From NCBI GenBank assembly GCA_945879115.1, contig CAMDUR010000008.1:1-64000 (forward strand): DNA of 64,000 bases, given 5' to 3'. Every line of letters begins with the position of its first letter. The stretch's first letter is position 1. The notes beneath the pieces were generated by a model. It was given only the letters and a program-made list of their open reading frames with translations, did not search any database and was not told where the DNA came from. Of this stretch, positions 20,285 through 27,403 are shown in pieces. The translations under genes were made by a program, and so were the position numbers. The DNA is from Polynucleobacter meluiroseus. Its GTDB lineage: Bacteria > Pseudomonadota > Gammaproteobacteria > Burkholderiales > Burkholderiaceae.

Positions 20285-20347
20285 GGCAAGATTTTATCTA
20301 AACATCCGTGCAAAATAAGGCAAATAACTGAAATAGAAAGAAATAAA

Positions 20348-20887
20348 GTGAATAAACGTCAATGGATCATCGTGATTGCAGTGGGTCTTCTAGCCGGTGC
20401 TTTGGGGATAGGCGCTGCCAGCTATCAATTTAGAACCACTGTAGCCAAAGATACTGCTGTTGAGAGTTTTCTTCAAAATGAATTCAGATCGCCTGATGGT
20501 GAGATCCTTCCAGTTTCCTCTTGGAGAGGGAAGGTCTTAGTTTTAAATTTTTGGGCTCCTTGGTGCCCGCCTTGTGTAGAGGAAATGCCTGAGTTGGTGC
20601 GTGTTCAAGAGCAATATCGCGCGAAAAATGTCTTATTTGTGGGTATTGGCGTTGATTCTCCAACTAACTTACGTCAATTTCTTTTAAAAACACCAGTTAA
20701 TTATCCAATTGTTTTGGGCGGTCTTGAGGGTAGCAATTGGGCAAAAAGTTTGGGAAATCCAAGTTCGGGCCTGCCATTTACTGTGGTAATTGATGAAAAA
20801 GGCGGCATTAAGAAGGTCAAACTTGGCAAAATAAGCGAAGATGAGCTCAGTTCATGGCTTGATGCCCTTATAATCCCCTCTAAGTAA
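20348..20887 (+). CDS. TlpA-like membrane-anchored thioredoxin
   Basis: This is a periplasmic thiol-disulfide oxidoreductase of the TlpA/ResA/CcmG type. I start it at the GTG at 20348 (179 aa), which has a purine-rich GAAAG tract upstream. The previous in-frame codons overlap the divergent mpl start and are polar. From the GTG there is a basic start, a hydrophobic helix at about 7-26 (anchor or signal peptide) and a redox-active WCPPC at 72-76 within FWAPWCPPC. The cis-proline segment LPFTVVID lies near 145. It stands just before accB. In many relatives aroQ holds this position, and no cytochrome c genes are adjacent. Confidence 0.88.
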   Translation: MNKRQWIIVIAVGLLAGALGIGAASYQFRTTVAKDTAVESFLQNEFRSPDGEILPVSSWRGKVLVLNFWAPWCPPCVEEMPELVRVQEQYRAKNVLFVGIGVDSPTNLRQFLLKTPVNYPIVLGGLEGSNWAKSLGNPSSGLPFTVVIDEKGGIKKVKLGKISEDELSSWLDALIIPSK

Positions 20888-20907
20888 AAACTATATGGAA
20901 GGGCATC

Positions 20908-21372
20908 ATGGATCTACGAAAACTTAAAACTTTGATCGATTTAGTAGCTGAATCTGGCGTATCTGAACTAGAGGTTACTGAAGGTGAAGACAGAGTTCGT
21001 ATCGTAAAACATCCAACCCCGATAGCTGCTCCGACCCAACAATATTACGCACCAGCTCCTGTTGCTGCACCTGCTGGATCTCCAGCATTATCGATGCCAA
21101 CTGCAACTCCCGAAGTAACTGCTCCAACAGAACCAACAGGTCATGCGGTGAAATCACCAATGGTTGGAACTTTCTACCGATCTCCAACGCCAGGCTCTGA
21201 GTCTTTTGTCAAAATTGGAGATGCTGTAAAAGAAGGTCAAACTCTTTGCATTATTGAAGCGATGAAGTTGCTAAACGAAATCGAGTCTGACAAAACTGGT
21301 GTTGTTAAAGAAATCCTATGTGAGAACGGCCAAGGCGTTGAATTTGGTCAAGCTCTTTTCATTATTGGCTAA
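20908..21372 (+). CDS. accB: Biotin carboxyl carrier protein of acetyl-CoA carboxylase
   Basis: AccB carries the biotin used to carboxylate acetyl-CoA, the first step of fatty-acid synthesis. The 154 residues show a short N-terminal domain (1-35), an Ala/Pro-rich flexible linker (about 37-78) and a biotinyl domain (78-154). The biotinylated lysine is Lys120 in EAMKLLNE. The Met-Lys-Leu form, rather than Met-Lys-Met, is usual for relatives of this group. It is 24 bp upstream of accC, the normal accBC operon arrangement. Confidence 0.97.
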   Translation: MDLRKLKTLIDLVAESGVSELEVTEGEDRVRIVKHPTPIAAPTQQYYAPAPVAAPAGSPALSMPTATPEVTAPTEPTGHAVKSPMVGTFYRSPTPGSESFVKIGDAVKEGQTLCIIEAMKLLNEIESDKTGVVKEILCENGQGVEFGQALFIIG

Positions 21373-21396
21373 TTCAAGAGTTAAAAAGGTTATCTG

Positions 21397-22767
21397 ATGT
21401 TTGAAAAGATTCTCATCGCCAACCGTGGCGAAATTGCTTTACGTATTCAAAGAGCCTGTCGTGAGATGGGTATTAAGACTGTGGTGGTTTTCTCTGAAGC
21501 CGACCGTGACGCGAAATATGTCAAATTGGCAGACGAAGCTGTTTGTATTGGTCCAGCCCCCTCGGCGCTAAGCTACCTCAATATGCCAGCGATTATTTCT
21601 GCTGCTGAAGTAACTGACGCCCAAGCGATACATCCAGGCTATGGCTTCTTATCTGAAAATGCCGATTTTGCTGAACGCGTAGAAAAATCAGGTTTTGTTT
21701 TTATCGGTCCAACTGCAGAATCTATTCGTTTAATGGGCGACAAAGTATCAGCCAAGCAAGCGATGATCAGATCAGGTGTTCCATGCGTTCCTGGTTCAGA
21801 AGGCGCCCTGCCTGATAACCCAAAAGAAATTATCGCCACAGCAAAAAAAGTAGGTTATCCAGTCATTATTAAAGCTGCCGGTGGTGGTGGTGGTCGCGGT
21901 ATGCGCGTAGTCCATACAGAAGCTCATTTGATCAACGCCGTCAATATGACGCGTGAAGAAGCAGGACGTGCCTTTGGTAATCCTGAAGTCTACATGGAGA
22001 AATTCTTAGAGAATCCTCGCCACGTAGAAATCCAGATCTTAGCTGACACTTATAAAAATGCTGTTTATTTAGGTGAGCGTGATTGCTCAATGCAACGTCG
22101 GCACCAAAAAGTGATTGAAGAAGCGCCAGCTCCCGGTATCGATCGTCGCCAGATTGCAAAAATTGGTGAGAGGTGCGCTGAAGCTTGCCGCAAAATTGGT
22201 TATCGCGGCGCCGGTACCTTTGAATTTTTGTACGAAAACGACGAATTCTATTTTATTGAGATGAATACGCGTGTTCAGGTTGAACATCCAGTAACAGAAC
22301 TCATTACTGGAATCGATATTGTTCAACAGCAAATCTTGATCGCTGCTGGCGAAAAATTACCATTCCGCCAAAAGGATATCGAATTCAGAGGGCATGCGAT
22401 TGAGTGTCGTATCAACGCAGAAGACCCAGTCAAGTTTATGCCAAGCCCAGGACGAATTGTTTCTTGGCATATGCCGGGTGGTCCTGGTGTTCGCGTTGAC
22501 TCACATGCGTACGCTGGTTATTTTGTGCCACCAACTTATGACTCCATGATTGGTAAATTAATCACTTATGGCGCCACACGTGAACAAGCGATACGGCGTA
22601 TGAGCATCGCCCTTTCAGAAGCAGCTGTTGAGGGTATTCTCACCAATATTCCTCTACACCGGGAAATGATGCTGGATCCAAAGTTTGTTGCAGGCGGCAC
22701 AAGTATTCACTATCTTGAACACAAACTTGAAGAGCAAGCAGCCTCGCGTCGTGGCAATATCAAGTAA
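21397..22767 (+). CDS. accC: Acetyl-CoA carboxylase, biotin carboxylase subunit
   Basis: AccC uses ATP and bicarbonate to carboxylate the biotin on AccB. It has the ATP-grasp architecture: an N-terminal domain beginning [13 protein letters not shown] (4-16), the glycine-rich [11 protein letters not shown] loop near 160-170, and [14 protein letters not shown] near 288-301, with catalytic residues. The C-terminal domain follows. At 456 residues it is full length. It follows accB in the same transcript and precedes prmA by 27 bp, a layout common in betaproteobacteria. Confidence 0.98.
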   Translation: MFEKILIANRGEIALRIQRACREMGIKTVVVFSEADRDAKYVKLADEAVCIGPAPSALSYLNMPAIISAAEVTDAQAIHPGYGFLSENADFAERVEKSGFVFIGPTAESIRLMGDKVSAKQAMIRSGVPCVPGSEGALPDNPKEIIATAKKVGYPVIIKAAGGGGGRGMRVVHTEAHLINAVNMTREEAGRAFGNPEVYMEKFLENPRHVEIQILADTYKNAVYLGERDCSMQRRHQKVIEEAPAPGIDRRQIAKIGERCAEACRKIGYRGAGTFEFLYENDEFYFIEMNTRVQVEHPVTELITGIDIVQQQILIAAGEKLPFRQKDIEFRGHAIECRINAEDPVKFMPSPGRIVSWHMPGGPGVRVDSHAYAGYFVPPTYDSMIGKLITYGATREQAIRRMSIALSEAAVEGILTNIPLHREMMLDPKFVAGGTSIHYLEHKLEEQAASRRGNIK

Positions 22768-22794
22768 TTAATAGCTTCTACTAATAGTCCATCA

Positions 22795-23709
22795 ATGGCG
22801 TTTCGTGAACTCATCTTTACAGTCTCCGAGGATCTTGCAGAGAGCCTTGGAGATGCCCTCATGGAGCTGGGTGCTCTATCTATTTCAGTCAGTGATGCCG
22901 CAGTTGATACCGATGAAGAAAAACCTCTTTATGGTGAACCAGGCTTAATCCCAGAAAAAAATGCATGGGAGCAATCTCAAGTAGTTGCCCTTTTTGATGA
23001 AAATGGCTTAAGTGCCCCTGAAATTTCTTTAGCTTTAAGCGAAGAAGGTTTTCAGGTCAATATGCCAACAGAACTCAAAGTTGAAGAGCAAGATTGGGTT
23101 CGCTTAACGCAATCTCAATTCGACCCTATTCAAGTAGGTCAGCGTCTTTGGGTAGTACCTTCTTGGCATGACGCCCCTAATGATCCTAATGCTGTTTGTC
23201 TAGCTGTAGATCCTGGTTTAGCTTTTGGTACAGGTAGCCATCCAACTACTAAATTATGTATGCAGTGGTTAGAAGAACATGAAGGCCTAAGCCACAAGAC
23301 ATTATTAGATTATGGATGTGGATCTGGCATCTTAGCTATTGCAGCCAAACGTTTAGGATGCGGTCCTGCCATTGGTGTTGATATAGATCCACAAGCTGTT
23401 AGCTCAGCTAAAGATAATGCAGTTCGAAACAAAGTGGTAGTTGAATTCTATTTACCTGAAGTAGACACCTCAAAAAGCCAACATGACGTTGTGGTAGCTA
23501 ATATTTTAGCTAATCCCTTACAGGTTCTTGCGCCAGCCCTTTGCCAAAGAATCGCGCCAGAGGGGCATATTGTTCTATCCGGCATTTTGGCAAGACAAGC
23601 CAACGAAGTTATTGAAACCTATAAGCCGTGGCTGACTCTCCATGTTTGGAGAGAGTATGACGGTTGGGTTTGCCTCACAGGCCAGCTCAAAAAAAAACTC
23701 TTGAATTGA
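22795..23709 (+). CDS. prmA: Ribosomal protein L11 methyltransferase
   Basis: PrmA trimethylates lysines and the N-terminus of ribosomal protein L11. The N-terminal substrate-recognition domain covers about 1-110. The SAM-binding domain then has DPGLAFGTGSHPTT near 141-154, LDYGCGSGILAIAA near 172-185, and the NPPY-like VVANILANPL near 232. At 304 residues the length is normal. It is 27 bp downstream of accC and its stop codon overlaps the likely TTG start of the next gene. Confidence 0.96.
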   Translation: MAFRELIFTVSEDLAESLGDALMELGALSISVSDAAVDTDEEKPLYGEPGLIPEKNAWEQSQVVALFDENGLSAPEISLALSEEGFQVNMPTELKVEEQDWVRLTQSQFDPIQVGQRLWVVPSWHDAPNDPNAVCLAVDPGLAFGTGSHPTTKLCMQWLEEHEGLSHKTLLDYGCGSGILAIAAKRLGCGPAIGVDIDPQAVSSAKDNAVRNKVVVEFYLPEVDTSKSQHDVVVANILANPLQVLAPALCQRIAPEGHIVLSGILARQANEVIETYKPWLTLHVWREYDGWVCLTGQLKKKLLN

Positions 23710-24290
23710 CTGAAGCTAAGCCAAATCGATCTTGGTTAAAAGTTCTAGCTGCTCTTCTGTTGAGCATACTAGCTCTTGGACAAATCAGTTATTTAGGTAG
23801 GAATAGCATTCAACATATGATTGCTAAAGCCCCTTTAAATATTCAAAGTTCTGCACAAATTGCTTTTGCGACAATTGATAAGGCCCTATGTAATTTACTG
23901 CCCTGTGAAAATAGGGCACTTAGAGATTTTTCGGCGTGGGCTATTGAATATGCTGATTTAGAGATTTACTCACCCGCGACCAAAGAAAAAGTAAGGGTAA
24001 ATCCTGAAGCAATCCCAGTTACTGGACTTCTTAAGCTTCAAATTAGAAATAAGCTCAATATTGCAGTAGTTTGGCCGTCTATGATCTTATCGATTACCGA
24101 TGTCAATGATGTTTTGATTAGTGAGATAGCCCTCAGTCCGGATGATTGGCTCCCTCAAGAATTTCATTCCCCTCAATCAAAAGCATTCAATGCTGCTCCT
24201 TTCCAAGAAGTTACTAGTAACCTACCTTTATCTCTTCCTGAAAAAGCGGCAGGCTATCGCCTTCGCTTAAGCTATCTCGAAAAAGAATAA
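23706..24290 (+). CDS. DUF3426-type membrane protein lacking the zinc ribbon
   Basis: The protein has a short basic N-terminus, one transmembrane helix (about residues 10-27, KVLAALLLSILALGQ...) and a C-terminal soluble domain (about 60-194) resembling the DUF3426 domain. That family usually follows an N-terminal CxxC zinc ribbon, and the gene commonly sits after prmA. No cysteine ribbon is present here. The start is uncertain: I use the TTG at 23706, which overlaps the prmA stop codon. A TTG at 23664 would lie further inside prmA. Its function is unknown. It probably belongs to the accBC-prmA transcript. Confidence 0.7.
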   Translation: MTEAKPNRSWLKVLAALLLSILALGQISYLGRNSIQHMIAKAPLNIQSSAQIAFATIDKALCNLLPCENRALRDFSAWAIEYADLEIYSPATKEKVRVNPEAIPVTGLLKLQIRNKLNIAVVWPSMILSITDVNDVLISEIALSPDDWLPQEFHSPQSKAFNAAPFQEVTSNLPLSLPEKAAGYRLRLSYLEKE

Positions 24291-24325
24291 ATCTACAATC
24301 ACTCATCTTTTATTTAAGGAACAAT

Positions 24326-25285
24326 ATGTCTAGCTTAATCTGTGGCTCAATTGCTTACGACACCATTATGTCTTTTGAAGGCCGCTTCCAAGATCAAATC
24401 TTAGCCGATCAAATACATATACTGAATGTGGCTTTCTTAGTCCCTAGCATGCGCCGGGAGTTCGGTGGTTGTGCTGGAAATATCGCCTATAACCATCGTT
24501 TGTTAGGTGGTGACCCAGTCATCATGGCAACAGTAGGTGGTGATGCAGGTTCTTACTATGATCAATTAGCCAAGTACAAGATCACAGCCGATCATATTCG
24601 TGAAATCCCAGAAGCTTTTACAGCCCAAGCGATGATCACAACGGATCGCGATAACAACCAAATTACCGCTTTTCACCCTGGTGCTATGGGGGAGTCACAT
24701 CTCAATAAAGTAGCTGATGTACTTATTTATCGACAGGCGAAGAATTTAAGTCAGCCTAAGATTGCGATCGTTGCCCCCGATGGACGACAAGGCATGGTTG
24801 AACATTGCCAGCAACTAGCCGATGCGCAAATTCCTTTTGTCTTTGATCCGGGCCAAGGTTTGCCAATGTTTGATGGTAAAGAGCTACTGGCTTTTATTGA
24901 ACAAGCAACTTATGTGGCGGTTAACGACTATGAAGGTGAAATGTTATCAAAGCGAACCGGCTTATCACTACCGCAAATTTCTGACCGGGTTGAAGCACTC
25001 ATTGTGACTAAAGGTGCTCAGGGCGCAGAAATACATACGAAAGGTCAAAAGTTTGATATCCCTGTAGTGCCTGTCAGTAAAGCAGTTGACCCAACTGGTT
25101 GCGGTGACGCTTTCAGAGGTGGCTTACTATTTGGTTTAGAGCAAGACTTTGACTGGGAAACAACTGGCCGATTAGCCAGCTTGATGGGATCAATCAAAAT
25201 TGCAAGCCAAGGACCACAAAATCATGAGCCCAGCCAAGCTGAAATTCAAGCTCAATTCAAACAAGCTTTCGCTTATAGCTATTAA
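24326..25285 (+). CDS. PfkB/ribokinase-family carbohydrate or nucleoside kinase
   Basis: This is a PfkB-family kinase of 319 residues. It begins with SSLICGSIAYDTIM (2-15), has the GGCAGNIAYNHRLLGG substrate/lid segment near 47-62, and ends with the catalytic signature DPTGCGDAFRGGLL near 255-268, containing the GxGD anion hole and catalytic Asp. The overall pattern is close to adenosine kinase-like members often annotated as carbohydrate kinase. The substrate cannot be read from sequence. It is followed by a strong terminator and is the last gene of the rightward block. Confidence 0.88.
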   Translation: MSSLICGSIAYDTIMSFEGRFQDQILADQIHILNVAFLVPSMRREFGGCAGNIAYNHRLLGGDPVIMATVGGDAGSYYDQLAKYKITADHIREIPEAFTAQAMITTDRDNNQITAFHPGAMGESHLNKVADVLIYRQAKNLSQPKIAIVAPDGRQGMVEHCQQLADAQIPFVFDPGQGLPMFDGKELLAFIEQATYVAVNDYEGEMLSKRTGLSLPQISDRVEALIVTKGAQGAEIHTKGQKFDIPVVPVSKAVDPTGCGDAFRGGLLFGLEQDFDWETTGRLASLMGSIKIASQGPQNHEPSQAEIQAQFKQAFAYSY

Positions 25286-25347
25286 TTAAGCTTTTCCCAA
25301 GAGAAGCGCTTAGTAATAGCGTATTTTTTGAAATTATAGAAAAGAAA

Positions 25348-25381
25348 AAACCCGCTAAGGCAATTAAGCTTTAGCGGGTTT
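25348..25381. terminator. Bidirectional rho-independent terminator
   Basis: An 11-bp perfect stem (25348-25358 with 25371-25381), built on CCCGCTAA/TTAGCGGG, has T tracts on the rightward side and an A run that becomes a T run on the leftward strand. It can stop the PfkB kinase transcript. It would also stop the histone transcript, whose extended reading frame ends only about 30 bp away. Confidence 0.88.
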
Positions 25382-25412
25382 GATTCCTTTCAGGAATCAG
25401 TCCCTAATTAGA

Positions 25413-25804
25413 TTAAGGACGTGAACCCGTTGGGAAAGGCCAAGCAGCTGCTGGATTTAACACTGTCTTTGCTGTTGAGGCAGAGGCAGCTTTAACAGCT
25501 GGCTTTTTTGCTGCTGGTTTTTTAGCAGCAGGCTTACTTACTTTTTTTTTACTACTTTTTTAGCAGCTTTTTTAGCAGCAGGCTTCTTAGCAGCAGGCTT
25601 CTTAGCAGCAGGCTTCTTAGCAGCAGCTTTTTTAGCAGCAGGCTTCTTCTTAGCAGCTACTTTTTTAGCAGCAGGCTTCTTAGCAGCAGGCTTCTTCTTA
25701 GCAGCAGGCTTCTTAGCAGCTACTTTTTTAGCAGCTGGTTTCTTAGCAGCTACTTTTTTAGCAGCCGGTTTCTTTGCAGCAGGTTTTTTCTTGGCGATTG
25801 CCAT
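25413..25804 (-). CDS. Histone H1-like DNA-binding protein, with an apparent frameshift in an A9 run
   Basis: The product is a Lys/Ala/Pro repeat protein (KKPAAKK units) like the H1-type nucleoid proteins of betaproteobacteria. It starts at the ATG at 25804 with a strong AAGGAG ribosome site. In frame 0 translation ends at 25538, right after a run of nine A on the coding strand (25542-25550). If one A is added (or two removed), the frame continues for about 42 codons to a stop at 25413. It first continues the PAAKK repeat, then ends in a non-repetitive tail, LNPAAAWPFPTGSRP. The long form ends just before the terminator. Either the assembly has a homopolymer error, or the gene uses slippage, or it is truncated. 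The repeat array probably condenses DNA through its lysines. Confidence 0.8.
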
Positions 25805-25875
25805 ATTAAACTCCTTCACGTGAGAGTGATTTACATAAATTACTGATTAAGGAAACCCGACCACACCAACTTCGT

Positions 25876-26025
25876 GTGAGCGAGCCATTCATCGGCGCGC
25901 CACTCACTACACGTCGCACGCTAATGAATCTTGGAAAAAAAGCCGTGACCTTTACAGGTGACGGCTTTTTAAATACGGATGAAGAACGTTTAGAACTGTC
26001 AAAAGAAATAGACAACTTGCTCTGA
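25876..26025 (+). CDS. Possible small ORF or gene remnant
   Basis: The stretch from a GTG at 25876 to a TGA at 26025 encodes 49 residues. The frame is open upstream to 25810 without a good start codon. The translation is protein-like, ending TDEERLELSKEIDNLL, but I do not recognise a family. There is no ribosome site at the GTG. A strong terminator hairpin (25935-25970) lies inside it, which argues against an expressed gene. It may be the 3' remnant of a lost gene or chance. Most of the 353-bp gap between the histone gene and nrdB is taken up by this frame and the terminator. Confidence 0.25.
   Translation: MSEPFIGAPLTTRRTLMNLGKKAVTFTGDGFLNTDEERLELSKEIDNLL
25935..25970 (-). terminator. Rho-independent terminator downstream of nrdB
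   Basis: A 10-bp perfect outer stem (25937-25946 with 25961-25970) contains a further 3-bp inner helix after one mismatch. It is followed on the leftward strand by seven T. It lies about 190 bp past the nrdB stop codon and separates nrdAB from the histone gene. Confidence 0.75.
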
Positions 26026-26157
26026 TTACTCAGAGTATTAAGTTTATTAACGCGTTGTTGGCTACTACTAATCAACAGTTTTTTCTCCTATTGCTTCTAT
26101 AACTTTCGTGATAGTACAACTTAAGAGAAGCGTTGTCATTAAATATTTTAAAAAAAT

Positions 26158-27348
26158 TTACTCCCAATTCAATGCACCACCAGTTTGATATTCAATAACA
26201 CGAGTCTCAAAGAAGTTTCTTTCCTTCTTCAAGTCGATCATTTCACTCATCCATGGGAATGGATTTTCTTCATTTGGGAACATTGCATCAAGGCCAATTT
26301 GCATACAACGGCGATTACAAATGTAGCGAAGATATCCCTTGAACATCGGCGCATTCAAACCTAGAACCCCCCTAGGCATGGTGTCTTCAGCGTAACGGTA
26401 CTCAAGTTCAACGGCTTGCTCAAACAAACTACGTAACTCTTCTTTGAACTCAGGAGTCCACAATTGCGGGTTCTCAAGTTTGATCTGATTGATCATATCG
26501 ATACCGAAGTTGCAATGTAGTGACTCATCACGCAAGATGTACTGATACTGCTCCGCAGCACCCGTCATTTTATTTTGACGACCCATCGCTAAAATTTGCG
26601 TAAAACCAACATAAAAGAATAATCCTTCCATGATGCAAGCAAATACGATCAATGAACGAAGTAGCTTCTGATCATTCTCCAAAGTACCTGTTTTGAATGA
26701 AGGGTCTGTTAATACGTCAATAAATGGAATCAAAAACTCATCTTTAGCGCGAATCGAAGGTACTTCGTGATACGCATTGAAGATTTCAGCCTGATTTAGG
26801 CCCAAAGATTCAACAATATATTGATAAGCATGCGTATGGATCGCCTCTTCAAACGCTTGGCGCAACAAATATTGGCGGCATTCTGGGGCTGTAATCTGGC
26901 GATAAGTGCCTAAAACAATGTTGTTGGCTGCCAAAGAGTCGGCTGTTACGAAGAACCCAAGATTACGCATGATGATGCGACGCTCATCGTCGGTTAATCC
27001 GTTAGGATCTTTCCAAAGGGCGATATCGCGAGTCATATTGATCTCTTGAGGCATCCAGTGATTTGCGCAACCCGCCAGATACTTTTCCCACGCCCATTTG
27101 TACTTAAATGGTACCAACTGATTCACATCTGTTGAACCATTAATAATACGTTTGTCAGCAGCATTAACGCGACGAGCTACAGCATCGTCTGGATTAATGA
27201 TCGCTGAAGGTGCTGATGCTGATGACATTGGCAATGGCATTGGTCGATTTGGTAGCAAGCCACTATCCACACTGGCGTTTGGCATTACTACCGGTGCTGG
27301 CTTATTAACTGTTTTTGCTACAGGGGCTTCTTCTTCCCAAGTTAACAT
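26158..27348 (-). CDS. nrdB: Class Ia ribonucleoside-diphosphate reductase, beta subunit
   Basis: NrdB houses the di-iron centre and tyrosyl radical that NrdA needs to reduce ribonucleotides. The first 65 residues are a Pro/Ser/Ala-rich extension. The ferritin-like fold follows, with iron-ligand helices visible as [16 protein letters not shown] near 165-180 and [16 protein letters not shown] near 265-280. The C-terminal tail, which docks to NrdA, ends [10 protein letters not shown]. The 396-residue length matches betaproteobacterial relatives. It is 55 bp downstream of nrdA in the same transcript. Confidence 0.97.
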   Translation of the reverse strand: MLTWEEEAPVAKTVNKPAPVVMPNASVDSGLLPNRPMPLPMSSASAPSAIINPDDAVARRVNAADKRIINGSTDVNQLVPFKYKWAWEKYLAGCANHWMPQEINMTRDIALWKDPNGLTDDERRIIMRNLGFFVTADSLAANNIVLGTYRQITAPECRQYLLRQAFEEAIHTHAYQYIVESLGLNQAEIFNAYHEVPSIRAKDEFLIPFIDVLTDPSFKTGTLENDQKLLRSLIVFACIMEGLFFYVGFTQILAMGRQNKMTGAAEQYQYILRDESLHCNFGIDMINQIKLENPQLWTPEFKEELRSLFEQAVELEYRYAEDTMPRGVLGLNAPMFKGYLRYICNRRCMQIGLDAMFPNEENPFPWMSEMIDLKKERNFFETRVIEYQTGGALNWE

Positions 27349-27403
27349 ATTGTCTTCTCCATATTTTTTTATGTTGCTTATCTTTAATTAATAATTTTAC
27401 GTC

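Noticed and set aside
25538-25804. Regular AGCAGC/TTTTTT-rich repeats that look like a short tandem array or CRISPR-like pattern
   Set aside because: The periodicity is that of Lys-Ala-Pro codons in the H1-like histone; there are no unique spacers and no cas genes.
25806-26075. An 89-codon leftward open frame upstream of the histone gene
   Set aside because: Its translation is Ser/Lys-rich without family features, it includes the histone ribosome site and the terminator hairpin, and the opposite strand reads more like protein.
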